DNA of 64,000 nt from Porodaedalea pini (Eukaryota > Basidiomycota > Agaricomycetes > Hymenochaetales > Hymenochaetaceae). This document shows positions 34,184 to 45,299 of this stretch, piece by piece; position 1 is the first letter of the stretch, and each line of letters opens with the position of its first letter. Where the stretch lies: the NCBI GenBank assembly GCA_002794775.1, contig NBAY01000023.1, forward strand, positions 62,001 to 126,000. The letters run 5' to 3'. Under the pieces are notes generated by a model that was not told the DNA's origin, made no database searches, and saw nothing but the letters and a program-made list of their open reading frames with translations. A program made the translations under genes and the position numbers.

Positions 34184-35529
34184 ATGACGGTTACCCGCAC
34201 TTCGTCTGCTAAGAAAAAACTTGACAATCAGACCAAGCGGCATGCATTGGTGCGAAAGACAGCCCTTTTTGCCTGCTTTTCTGCTGCTGTGGCTGTTCAT
34301 TCAGTTTCGGGCATGTTTGCAAAAACACCCTTGAATAATTCAAAATTATCTGGTCCAGAGTGGGTAGCTGAGCTTCGAGAAGGGCATCCTAGTCGGTTCA
34401 AAAGGGCAATGGGTGTGAACAAGCATGTGTTTGAAAAGTTGCTGGGTATTTTGGAGGCGAAGGGGGGCCTTTGTGATTCAAAGCACATGCGTACAGATGA
34501 GCAGTTGGCAATTTTTTTGTACACTGCTACATCAGGCGAGTCAAACCGGAGGGTCCAGGAACGATTCCAACGAAGTGCAGATACTATTTCAAAGTAAGTT
34601 GATTTAAAGTATATTTGACTTATTAAATTGAATAGATTTCCAGATGCTTTCATCGCATCCTCAATGCCCTAATGTCAAGCAACATCTACAATACATATAT
34701 CAAGTTACCCCGAGAATCTGATCCCACCCCTCCTGAGATCCAATGCAGTCGTGGAAAGTTGTTCCCATACTTCAAAGATTGCCTTGGAGCTCTTGACGGC
34801 ACGCATATCTTTGCAAAGCTACCTGCTGAAGACCGACCTCGTTATCGTAACCGGAAGGGAACTATATCACAAAATGTACTTGCCGCCGTGTCATTTGACA
34901 TGAGGTTCATTTACATTCTCAGTGGTTGGGAAGGCAGTGCAGCTGATAGTGCAATTCTCGAGGATGCCAGGACCAAGGATTTTTTAATCCCACGTTCAAA
35001 GTTCTACCTTGGTGATGCAGGCTTTCCTGCTAGCCCATCGATTCTTGTTCCTTATCGTGGAGTTCGCTATCATCTGCGAGAATGGGCAGCAGGGAGACAG
35101 AAGTATGTAGTGTACTGAAGAAACTCCAATGCATCTTACCAAAATAATGCTTACAGGCCACAAGACGAGAAGGAGTTATTCAATTTGCGTCATGCTCAAG
35201 CTCGTAATGTTGTTGAGCGGACATTCGGTGTCTTCAAGAAGCGCTTCAAGATCTTCGCAACAGCTCCTGATTACTCCATCACCACACAAGCTGGTCTTAT
35301 CCAGGCCCTATGCGTTGTTCATAATATTATCCGAATTTACGACCCAACTGACATACCAGAGATACAAGACTTTGATGCAGAGGAGATTGACATGGCACAT
35401 GGAGAGCGAGGTGGAGTATCAGGTCAAGCGGAGAAGGCACAGGCAGAGAACTTACGAGATGAATTAGCGAAGCAGATGTGGCTAGATTATGTAGCAGAGC
35501 GTCAGAGGAGACAGAATCGACGCAGATAG
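34184..35529 (+). CDS. PIF/Harbinger DDE transposase (HARBI1-like)
   Basis: Join 34184-34593, 34644-35102 and 35157-35529, giving 413 residues. Both intron phases were checked and are consistent. The ATG at 34184 (MTVTRTSSAKKK) is chosen because the upstream frame lacks an ATG. Helical N-terminal domain to about residue 140. The DDE core has GALDGTHIFAK (first Asp, near 34788), FYLGDAGFPASP (second Asp, near 35008) and ARNVVERTFGVFKKRFKI (Glu, near 35199). CVVHNIIRIYDP and an acidic tail follow. It cuts and pastes the element using ends and a TTA target. No stop or frameshift was seen. Confidence 0.92.
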
Positions 35530-35530
35530 G

Positions 35531-35563
35531 GACACCATGTATGTCGTTGGCTCTGGTATGTAG
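35531..35563 (+). repeat. 33-bp direct repeat, left of captured fragment
   Basis: Begins GACACCATGTATGTCGTTGG directly after the transposase stop and ends GGTATGTAG. It matches 36666-36698 at 30 of 33 positions. Confidence 0.85.
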
Positions 35564-36665
35564 ACGGGCTCAGTAATGAAGACGAGAGTGAGGACGCTGA
35601 TACGGAAGACGTCGAAAGGATATCGCTGCTAAAGCGGAGCCGGGCAGTTCACGAGCGTCCCCTGTCATTGTCCTCGACGAGGAGTCAGATACTACTGCGC
35701 TCACAGCAAAGCCGCTACCGGTGACTTCCGACTCCATAATCGGCAGTGCCTTGCGCAGAAATGAAGATGGAACTGTGCAAGAGCCAAAGGCGGTGAAACG
35801 CCTGGTAAAAGGTCCTCAAGTCAGTGACCTCGTATGATTTATAATTTATGATGCTCAACTCATACACAACATTAGACCGCGTTCAAAGGCTGGGGGAAGC
35901 ATCCGCATACTAGTACAGAAGAGCCGGACATAGAGAGCGACAGCTCTTTCGATAGCTCCGATTCGGCGCTTGACTCGTCCGAGAACGAAGGTAACTTGGA
36001 GGAAGAAGACAGCGAAGATGCAGAATCTAGCGGTGGAAACAGCGATAAGTCCGACGGCGAAGGTGGGTCAAGCTCAGGCGAAGAGAAAGTGGCTCAATCT
36101 TCGTCGTCAAAACGCAAGCGTATGGGCTTCAAGGATTGGGCAGTGCTTCAGCTCAGCACGGCGAAGGGGTACATTGCGCCGCCTCTCACAGAAGGAGATA
36201 ATGCTAGCACTATCGCATTTCCATTGGCACCATCCCCAGGGACGAAAAAGCCTCGCACACCGCTTGATGGCCCTCACGAGATGCGCGGGCCTCTGGGCGA
36301 AGATCTGTCTCTTCCGGATACTGCACTCGCGCGAGAGCTTAACCCGCTGTATTCCGTGAGAGCAGGTAAACTGCCAGCTTCGCAGAAGACTAGTCTGAAG
36401 TTTGTAACCGTGAAACGTTCCGGTAACGTGCAGGCAGCGCACCTTGAACTCCTTATCCTCGCTGAAGAGCAGCCGATCGTCGAGGCCGTACGTCTGAATT
36501 CCGTTATCGTCCTATGTGGTGCAACAGGCAGTGGGAAAACGACGCAGGTGCCACAATTCTTGTACGAAGCCGGGTTTGGCTGTCGTGGAAGTGGTATGAT
36601 CTTTGTCGCATTCGACTACAGCGCTTGATCTTGACGTTGCATTATTTTCTAGATAATTCGGGTAT
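35564..36665 (+). pseudogene. Captured N-terminal fragment of a DHR1/ECM16-type DEAH helicase
   Basis: A Ser/Glu-rich acidic region (SEDADTEDVERIS; DSSENEGNLEEEDSEDAESS) precedes a basic stretch. Next comes the conserved start of the helicase core: LAEEQPIVEAVRLNSVIVLC, the P-loop GATGSGKTTQVPQFLYEAGF near 36520-36579, a canonical intron (about 36594-36652), then NSGM, where helicase sequence stops. The normal protein, a ribosome-biogenesis RNA helicase (DHX37 family), has several hundred more residues including the DEAH box; all are missing. Splice sites are kept, so genomic DNA rather than mRNA was captured. Direct repeats flank the fragment. It cannot encode a working helicase, but it could give a truncated or antisense product. 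Confidence 0.8.
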
Positions 36666-36698
36666 GACACCAAGGATGTCGTTGGCTCTGGTATATAG
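36666..36698 (+). repeat. 33-bp direct repeat, right of captured fragment
   Basis: Begins GACACCAAGGATGTCGTTGG and ends GGTATATAG. It differs from the left copy at three positions. The helicase reading frame ends exactly at this repeat. Confidence 0.85.
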
Positions 36699-36794
36699 TC
36701 TTCATTGTCCACACGTGCTTGATCTTCATTGTTGTATGGTGGTTTAGACGATGACTGACATTTCCTATATTGAGAGCATACTAGAAAAATAGAA

Positions 36795-37999
36795 CTATGC
36801 GTACTTGTGCTTATCGAGGGCCTTCTGCAAAAATGCAGTACGCGTGGTCTTCTTCGTCAAGGCTAGATATGCATCTGCAATATCTGTCCTCTCCCTGATC
36901 ATATCTGCGACCTCAACCATTTCCGTATCCGACAGCTCCTCGTCTTGTTCAATTGTACGAATAGCAGCTGTCTTGCGCTGCGGCGATGTCTGTGGGATCT
37001 GGGAGCTTGTTTCCTCAGAGGTAGCAGTCATCGCGCCGACAACAGTCTCGATTGATTCACTCAAGGCGAAAATAGCGGCAGCACCTGACTGACGACTTTT
37101 CTTCTTTGGAATGCTTGCTTCATCTTCGTCAGGTGTGGCTAGGCGTTTCTGCGACAATATGGCATCCTCCTGTAAAGAACAAGTCAGCATTGACTGCATA
37201 CTTTACATTCCTGTATGATGTCTTGGATGCAAGTATGTTGCTCCGGTGACAGGATCTGTGATATTCATAGTGTCAGGTGTGGACATACCTTACTAGCTGC
37301 GTGCACCATGGGATTGACTGATTCAAGCTCGCCCTCATTCTCCTCATCTAACCCTTCCCCTATAGCCATATCAGCATCCATGTTCATAGTGTTTGTACTA
37401 GTGCTCGTGCTCGTGCTTGCGTTCATGCTTGCTCTTGCAGATGCGCGACCAGGCCTGAATGCACTTCTACCATCAGCAACGACACTGTCTACCAGGTCTG
37501 CCATGTCGTCATATAGTGGAAAGGCTTTTTTTCGCCATGGTTTTGCCTTAGGATGCACCTGTTATGTTTGAGTCGAACAGAACAATAGTAAAGGCAAAAC
37601 AAACAGCTCACCTGAAGATACCGTTCCCATACATCTCCTGCAGCTGTCACAACCTGAAGATCTGGGTCCCAGCCAAAGCCTGAGGCCTCACGCAACTTCT
37701 TGACCTCACGGTATTCAGCCTTGAGCTACCAGTGGAATGAGCAAACAATGAGAAAAGAGAAATCATACGTCAATAGGCTGAATACTTACACGTTGATAAT
37801 GTGCCTTCACAGGACCGACTCCCTTCTGTGGCCCACCACTGTCCTTCTCAGTGCCTGCCAATGCGTCAACAGCATTGGTGTAGGACTGTGGTTTCCACCC
37901 ATTCTCAGCCTGCAGGCCATCATCCTTCGCTCTCTTGAGTACTTGGATGAGAGTGGCCTCTTGGGCCGTGTTCCAGATGCATCTGTCATCAGCAGGCAT
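36795..37999 (-). CDS. Myb/SANT-like DNA-binding protein of the Harbinger element
   Basis: ATG at 37999 gives MPADDRCIWNTAQEATLIQV, a Trp-containing Myb/SANT-like domain. It continues NGWKPQSYTNAVDALAG and, after an intron (about 37797-37730), LKAEYREVKKLREASGFGWD and DVWERYLQ. After a second intron come HPKAKPWRKKAFPLYDDMAD, a low-complexity Ser/Thr/Ala stretch and an acidic C-terminus. This is the standard second gene of PIF/Harbinger elements: it binds the ends and brings the transposase into the nucleus. An upstream exon (38167-38060) is possible. It faces the transposase gene tail to tail, with the captured fragment in between. Confidence 0.85.
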
Positions 38000-38280
38000 A
38001 GGCGAGTTGTGCACAGAAGGAGAAAAATGGAGGTCAGTCTTCACAGAGTTGCAGTAGTAAGAAAAGACGTACCAAAATATATGTAGATGGAACTCAAAAG
38101 TGGGCCAGCCCTGTTTTTTGTCCTTAGCACGCATGTTGGGGTCACAGAAAGAGATACGCGGTTGCAATAGAGGCAGCCGAACGCACCCTCTATCGCAACA
38201 TCAGAAATCATGATCGCACGCGATCGTGATCTCTTTTTTGGCGGGGAGTATCTCACGAAAAATTGCAGCCGAACACACCC

Positions 38281-38810
38281 TTAGCTTCTTGGAATTTATT
38301 CACTTTTCCCTTTCAAGCAACTAGCAAAACAACCGGTTCCTGACGCGGCGAGTAGCTTAGGCATAGAGTAGTAACACTTTGCTGATAATTGTCGGCCTTT
38401 TTCATTTACCGTATATATGATTGACGATCAGCACAGTTGGCTGATGAGTACTAGTACTATTACCTTACGCGCAAGCATCTAGTGCATCGCTGGCCGTCAA
38501 AGGGCATGATTTGTGTGGGAGCATTTGGCTAAAATGATGGATATTCTGCTCTTACGATTGTCGATTAGCCGCGTGAGTTCGCGGAAAGTAATATTCAAGG
38601 CTGGACTAGCACTGTGATGATCGTTTTTTGAGAGCGAAAAAGTGTTCAAGCAATTACGGATGTGGCCAGTTAGAAATTGTTGAGAAGAACTTGAAACGTT
38701 TGGAACGCGAATCGAAGTTGCGGCCGATCTCCACACTTCGAATTCAGTTTTCGTCCACTCACACCTTACCGTCCGACTCATCCCTCCTCAAGACCGTCCA
38801 CGACAACAAA
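38281..38810. other. End of segment B and upstream region of the uS11 gene
   Basis: 38281-38325 completes segment B. The remainder is the putative promoter of the ribosomal protein gene; pyrimidine-rich runs (CGTCCGACTCATCCCTCCTC) lie just before the start codon, as is usual in ribosomal protein genes. No other feature is seen. Confidence 0.5.
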
Positions 38811-39528
38811 ATGGTGAGCTTGCCATTCATATTGGGCAGTCGTTCGATGTCGTCGGTCCTTTGTCAGAAGGTCCGAAAGGAAGGGATGGTACAGGAGACT
38901 CTGGATGAATGGATTGGTCGGCTTCCGGACGGATGGTCAGACAGCCCAAGACCGCGACGAGGGCACACTGCTCTGTGGACGAACGACATTCTGATGCTCC
39001 CCTCTCTTTCTTTGTTCTACGTAGCCTCCGAAGAAAGGAAAGACGGCCAAAGAAGAGACGACGGTCTCGCTTGGACCGCAGGTCGCGGAGGGCGAGCTCG
39101 TTTTTGGCGTCGCGCACATCTACGCGTCGTTCAACGACACCTTTGTCCATGTCACCGATCTGTCTGGCAAGGAGACCATCTCGCGTGTCACTGGCGGCAT
39201 GAAGGTCAAGGCTGACCGTGACGAGTCCTCACCATACGCTGCCATGTTAGCCGCTCAGGACGTTGCCGCGCGATGTCGAGAGGTCGGCATCACCGCCCTC
39301 CACATCAAGCTCCGTGCGACCGGTGGTACCGGCACCAAGACCCCCGGCCCTGGTGCACAGAGCGCGCTCCGTGCTCTCGCTCGCGCTGGCATGCGTATCG
39401 GCCGTATCGAGGACGTCACGCCCGTCCCGTCCGACTCCACCAGACACAAGGTGCGTGTATATCCTTGTCTATCTCTTGAATTTGTTTTCAGTGTTCAATA
39501 GGGTGGTCGCCGCGGTCGCCGTCTGTGA
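38811..39528 (+). CDS. RPS14: 40S ribosomal protein uS11 (RPS14)
   Basis: Join 38811-38813, 39025-39450 and 39502-39528, giving 150 residues, the usual length. The first exon is only the ATG codon, followed by a 211-bp intron, a layout common for fungal ribosomal protein genes. Exon 2 starts [11 protein letters not shown] and holds [56 protein letters not shown] and [20 protein letters not shown]. Exon 3 is the invariant GGRRGRRL tail. The protein sits on the 40S platform and binds 18S rRNA near its 3' end. High CpG and strong codon bias mark it as an expressed host gene. Confidence 0.97.
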
Positions 39529-40185
39529 TCTTTAAAAATTCCAAGGTTTGCTGCATGTCGTAGACGTACATTCTGTATCATGCCTTGATGTCGTGTTGCA
39601 AATATCCATCGTCGCCTCCGACGCGCAACAGGTCCGTGTATCAACATGGTCTGTCCCGCGGTCGTGAACTCTTTACAGACAGAGCGTGTTGATCTACTTA
39701 GTCGTGCAACAGGTTGGAGACTCGGCGAATTACAGACTTCGAGTAAGCACTGCTCAGACATTTGACGTCTCGTAGCTGAAGCATGGAAAAAGACGGTCTA
39801 AGTGTCCTGATTTTGACTAAAATATGTAGTCGAAGGGTATATGATATTCTAATCGAGATATTGAAATATCGTAATATATCCCGTCCCTTCACTTCCTTGG
39901 CAAACATTTGGCCGATGGCTTGCTAGCTGAAGATAAAAAGGGATCTAGCAACCTTGAACCATGATACGAGCCAACAACCAGCTCGGAATCGTGCCATCTC
40001 CAATCTCAATGATGTAAACCCTCGTATCGCGTCGGTTGACGTATATGCTGCCTTTGCCGGGCAATGGCAAGCTAACGAAGAAGAATGCTCAAAAAAGCGA
40101 TCTACCATTACCATCAAGTATCAGATAAATATGCATGAAAGCTTTGGCAGAGAAGTAAAACAGATGCGCACCACTTATTCAGAAA
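39529..40185. other. Convergent intergenic region
   Basis: Space between the ends of the uS11 gene (+) and the acyltransferase gene (-). Presumably both 3' UTRs. The small ORF at 39954-40220 shows no family features. Confidence 0.45.
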
Positions 40186-43059
40186 TCAAAACACAGCGCC
40201 ACATTCTCGCAGAGTTGTAACGTCTGCAGCTGAACGTCGCTCCTCCCCGCCAGGCGTATCATAATGCGGCGACTGCATGTCCACACCATCCATGCCAGTG
40301 ATGCTATTATTGTCACCAGGCTGCGTTACTCCTCCTTTTGCGCTCTCAAGCTCGCAGAAGGCCGAATGTAATTTCCCTACCGCCTCCGCGCGAGTCATCA
40401 GAAGATGTCGCACAAGTACCGACTTCGCGAGTTTTGTAGCAGCCTTCTTGCCGACCTGCGTCCAGGGGCTCGCTTCGACTCCATCGACGTTCAGAGCCGG
40501 AGGCAGCGGCCCGGAGTTCATCACAACGTCTTCAGAGGCAGGCTGCCAGGACTTGGCGATGAACGGATTCATTGGTGGCTTCGGAGTAACGAGGTACGGT
40601 TTCAGCCTGTCGTTCTCTCTCACGTCCGCGTGATGTGGGAAAGAGAATAGAACGGCCCGCAGAATACTGAACGTTGCACGCACTCGTTTGTACCTATCCA
40701 GAATTTAAGATCTAGACGTTAGACTGCACCATGATATATGTATAGGATGATGACATAAGCATACCTAATATAATTCGCTAATAACGGCCTGGAATCAGTC
40801 TCAGCAAGCGGCACACAGAAGGAAACTTACAATCTATGACACGAGCATGCCATGCACAGAGTAGCCACGCAACTCCAAGTATTCCAATCATGTCTCCAAC
40901 TATCCCAGATCTCGACCAGTTCCGACTCAAGGCCCGCAGCGTAGATCCTGTAAGATACATATATCTCTCCCCCAACTCTTCCACAAACACGCTCCCATTC
41001 GCGGGAAGAAAAGTTGATACGGCTCGTCCTACCATTCCGGTAGAAGATCTCAAGACCTTCACTACTGTCTTCGCGGCCAGTTGCAAGAATGCTCTTCCGC
41101 CCACGGAGCGCACAAGTGCGAACCCTGCCGCGAATGTGCCCCCAGCGCGTCCAAGGCCGCCAAAAATGACTTTGTACTGCGCTCGTGCCTCCTCCTCTTC
41201 TCCAGCAAATACGCTTGATGTAAGCGCACCGAAGACGTATGCAGGTGTATGTGCCATGTGTGTAGGAAGCGATAAGAACAGTGCGATGAGGAGCGATGGT
41301 AGGCTTGCGAGAATTTTGATAATGGACGGATAGCTGAGAACTGAATGACGTGCAAATTTAAGGATGGTCAGCGTCGGATTTGAAGGTAGATGGGAGGGAG
41401 GAAAAGGCACGTGTGCCATTGCCGTATGAGTCAAGCCGGTATGGTACAGCAGCGCATGGTAACGCAACAGACTTTTCCTGAGTTCTAACATAGCACTTGA
41501 TGGACGTTCGAAGAGGTTGATAAGTCTGATAAAAATGTTCATCACAAGAATGGGAGAGTAAAGTGCAGAGGGACGCACATGTTCGACACTTTCACGAAGT
41601 CCGCTAGACGCAGGCTGCGCTCGTCCGCCCAGAGAATCGCCCGAGCGGTCTGCGCCGCATACAACGTATCCCTAAATTCTCGCGGATCAGCTCATTACTA
41701 TCTCGTAGTCCAGGTCCGCCTCGAGGCATCCAAAGAGAGCAGAAGGAAAGATACAGAGCCAAAGGTAGTAGATAGCTCACCAATCTGGCGCGTTAATCGT
41801 CAGCGCAAACATTCCTTTCTCGATCTCCTCCGTTAGCCCGCGCACGGCGTACTGGTACCTGCTGTTTTCGTCCATTCCAAGTTTTTTGTCTTCCGAAAAA
41901 CAACGATTAACGAAGGGTCGGAAGTCAATGGGTGTCCCATATCTTCCATTCGCAACCATACCGATAACGTGAGAATACGAACTAGAGCTGAACAGATGAG
42001 AGATGGAGAGAAAGGATGAGACGTACCGCACATATAACCGACTCCGATAGCATGATTTGTTCGTGTAGACGATACCGACGGGAATGATGCTTACCGGCAT
42101 CTCTACTTCTGCTGCGTCATTCTTCGGTATAACACCATCACGATCTCGCAGCCACCGGACATAACTAAGTGCGACACGCGCAGCACCTTCTTTGACCTGC
42201 ACAATGCGCGGCATGGTATATGAAGTGCCCTCGGGAAAGACAGCCAGTACCCCTCCTCCTTCTCGCTTAGCAAATTCATTGTACGTCGCGTCAAAAAGCG
42301 CTTGCTGGCCGCCCTGACCGCGCTTCGAAGCTGAACCTGGCGAAGTAGAGCCATCATACGCAGCGCTGCGGTCGTTCTTCATTTCGACATTGTCTCGGTC
42401 CTGTGCTTGAAATGCCTGGGGCCGCGCGCTACGCGAGACTGGTATAGCTCCCGCAGAGCGGAGTATAAAACGCGAGACAGAGTTCTTGAAGAGAGAGGCC
42501 TTTGTCCAGTAGGCGATGATCCGACGGTGAGGAATTGTTGCGGCTACGGGTTTTTGTTTGAAGTGAGCAAGAGTATCGAGTTGAATGACAATAACAGCCC
42601 ACATAACGTCGCAATATCAATAATTTCGTTATGATGACATGGCGTCCTATCACACCCAAACCGAGCCGTGCCGGTCATACTCAGATCAATCATTCAACAC
42701 CTGAAGGGAAAATGTGAACGACTCAACAGTATAAGCGCACCCTCACTGTGTACGTTCTCTGCCCCTTCGACGCATACATCCGCGAAGAAACCCGAGAGGG
42801 CCCAGTCGGAGATGAGGCGCAGGGTACGGTAGACAACCTTTAACTCGGGTATACTTTTCGAATAGGTCTTGTTACATTCTTGAGGACGAAGAATTATCTC
42901 GGGAGTTGAGAGGTCGTCTCGGATGCCAGCTTTCGTCACAGGCGACGTTGATTTTGCTTTCGAACGCAGAATATCTTGATCAAAATGGATCTTCTGATGA
43001 GAAAGAAGCTCGGGATGCGCTTGGCTTGCGAGGTCCGAGCTAAATTTGAGGTTCGGCAT
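40186..43059 (-). CDS. Glycerol-3-phosphate acyltransferase-like protein (PlsC domain)
   Basis: The multi-exon frame starts at ATG 43059 (MPNLKFSSDLASQ), though earlier exons up to about 43320 are possible. Ordered pieces are RLISDWALSGFFADVCVEGA, the PlsC block I HHNEIID (HX4D, near 42610-42640), AATIPHRRIIAYWTKASLFK, GAIPVSR, block III VFPEGTSYTMPRIVQVKEGA (near 42190-42245) and PVSIIPVGIVYTNKSCYRSR. The C-terminal half contains a hydrophobic stretch (IKILASLPSLLIALFLSLPT) and a Lys/Ser tail ending at 40186. This matches the fungal GPT2/SCT1-like family, which acylates glycerol-3-phosphate or dihydroxyacetone phosphate at the ER in the first step of lipid synthesis. No internal stops were seen. 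The substrate is inferred from the family. Confidence 0.8.
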
Positions 43060-43334
43060 GACTTGTACGTTCGACTCCAGATCTTCCTCGTTACAGTGGG
43101 TACCGTTCGCTTTATGTATCCGGTTTCAGCTTCTCTGTCGTTGCGGTCAGTGATGTGTGTGGCGGCGTCCACAACCTGAATTCTGGAGGCCTTTCTTTCC
43201 GTTCTGCATTGTTTCAGAAACTCAACGTCAGTTATCATACGGGTGCGCAAGCGAATACGAGTTCCCATATAATAAGCATCAGCTAGATGCAGAGGGAACA
43301 GTAATACTGGTAACATAGACACTTACCGGCACTT

Positions 43335-44308
43335 CAGAGAGAACGAACTCAATTAATTTGGACCCTTAGACTCGTCGACGCTGCTCCGTTCTACACGTCG
43401 GATTATGTTAAGCTAGCAGACCTGGCTCTTAATACTCTGAAGAAAGTTGAAATCAGAGCAGACACCGGAAAGTACTTCCAAAGATTGTCCGCGCCTACAA
43501 CTCTAACTCGTCGAACGCTCGCCAACGGACTTTCGTGTGGCGGATTGGATAAAGTGGCACGGACTGTTTGCTGTTATGCCGATAATTGTGGTGTGCGCAT
43601 GAAGAATAGAAGATGGAGTGCTTGGGAGTGATGTGAAGCTCTTCTGAGAATGCCCAATTTCTCAGTCTTCTTGTCGAAAAAGCAGAACGTGGGGATGTTC
43701 TCAAACAGTTATGGCGACAGGTGAGGACTTTCCGTTCCTATGGTCGTGCTGATGCCACTGTAAAGCCGCGGCAGGGAAATAAGGGTCTTATGAGATGAAA
43801 GAGTCGGAGGACGCTGAAACCAGACGCTAGCAAGAAACTTTCCAAACGAACTGCGGCGGTCGTTGAGGACAACAGCGTCGATTTGCCAATGAAACGTGGT
43901 TGATGCCGCCAGCAGACATCCTTATTATTAAACGCAACCCCCTACTTTCGACACAGCCACATGCTGACTAAATTCGGACTTTCAATGTTTTTGATGCTTC
44001 CTTTTTCCTTCTTTAGTCGTCATACATGCTCCTGCTCCGGCCAGCTCCGAAACATTTGATGGCTCAAAGTGGCAACATTGCAGATCATTACATGATGTCT
44101 GCACATGGGCACATCCGTGAGCAGACTGCTCTGTAGGCTCAATCAACTCATTTCCCACATGAAAAAAATCGCAAAAATTAGGGAAAAAATAATTTAATTA
44201 AATCATGCTCTTCTCTCAAAACTCCAATGGCTAAAGTGGTAACTCCAAAGCAGCAGCATGCAAATCATCTACAATCAATTTTATACTCTGAGCTCAAACA
44301 ACTCACAC
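43335..44308. other. Intergenic stretch and start of a repeat field
   Basis: No supported gene to 43950. From about 44030 the sequence carries words shared with the flank of MITE P1 copy a (for example GATTTGCATGCTGC near 25867 and its reverse complement near 44260). Confidence 0.4.
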
Positions 44309-44814
44309 AGCAAGAAAATCTGGGGTTTTCCATGAGGGAGGAGTATATCACAGAGTGTTTAGTAGGGCTCATATAATTTCAGCCAGAAAAGCCTTACAAG
44401 GATTGTAGATTCTCAATCAATCAAATTTTGCAGAAATCATGCTTTATGTATCTAAAATTAATGGCTATCAAGAAAAGTATTTCTGAACTCAGTGTCTGCA
44501 ATCTACTTTGCCAAAGGATAAGATAATTCTGGGATTCTGAATCTCCATTATCAGTAAATCAAGAGAATGGTGGTTATTAGATTCAGAATCCCAGAATTAT
44601 CTTATCCTTTGGCAAAGTAGATTGCAGACACTGAGTTCAGAAATACTTTTCTTGATAGCCATTAATTTTAGATACATAAAGCATAATTTCTGCAAAATTT
44701 GATTGATTGAGAATTTACAATCCATGTAAGGCTTTTCTGGCCAAACTTATATGAGCTACACTAAACACTTTGTGATATACTCCTCCCTCATGGAAAACCC
44801 CAGATTTTCCTGCC
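44309..44814. mobile_element. Palindromic MITE, family P1 copy b
   Basis: A 506-bp palindrome centred near 44560. The outer 75 bp or so match P1 copy a (AAAATCTGGGGTTTTCCATG and the reverse complement at the other end). The inner 170-bp arms (for example CTGAACTCAGTGTCTGCAAT near 44486 and its complement near 44622) are unrelated to copy a. Confidence 0.75.
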
Positions 44815-45299
44815 ATGTCATTCCTCACATGAAAAAGTTAGGAAAAATGCTGAAAAAAATAAGTCAATTAGAAAATATTCTGCTATCTTCTCCATGTGTA
44901 TTATAAAATAAACTTCAGTAGAAAATCAACCAATTGAAGTCCATTGAGAATTACTCTCAGAATATGTAAATCATTGGCCTGGCTCATGCTAGAGTATACA
45001 TAGCACAACTCAGTATAAGTGCATATAAGCTTTGGATGAGTTGGGCAGTAAAGAGAATGTGAAAAGGGCATGAACTGAACATTATGTGCTAGACTCCAAA
45101 GGTCTGGAGGCTGCCACTGAGTCTCAGACTTGGACTGCTCATAATTGTGGAACAGCTACATAGTTGTGTTTCAGAGTTTGTATCTTGGAATGTCAGACAC
45201 TCAATACATCAGAGTCATGTCATGATGTATAGGAAGTCAGCAACATGTTAAAAGTAGTGAGAATACTCTAGCAGGCCTACACCTATAGTCTTTTATAAA

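Larger units (their letters stand above)
33968..38280. mobile_element. Complete PIF/Harbinger transposon with captured gene fragment
   Basis: 4313 bp. The left end GGGTGTGTTCGGCTGCAATT matches the reverse complement of the right end, where AATTGCAGCCGAACACACCC stops at 38280. The target duplication TTA lies at 33965-33967 and 38281-38283. The uninterrupted target is preserved in segment A near 30730, apart from a one-base indel. The element carries the two usual Harbinger genes, a DDE transposase (+) and a Myb/SANT-like protein (-), and between them a helicase fragment. Both genes appear undamaged and CpG sites persist, so this is the youngest DNA transposon here and possibly active. Confidence 0.9.

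Noticed and set aside
35564..36665. Functional DEAH helicase gene
   Set aside because: Only the N-terminus and P-loop are present; the DEAH box and all later motifs are missing and the frame ends at a direct repeat.
39954..40220. Plus-strand ORF of 88 codons between uS11 and the acyltransferase
   Set aside because: It overlaps the likely 3' end of the minus-strand gene, lacks family features and is short enough to occur by chance.
43055..43095. tRNA-like B-box word (GTTCGACTCC)
   Set aside because: No matching A box, acceptor stem or anticodon arm could be built around it; it lies at the 5' end of the acyltransferase gene.
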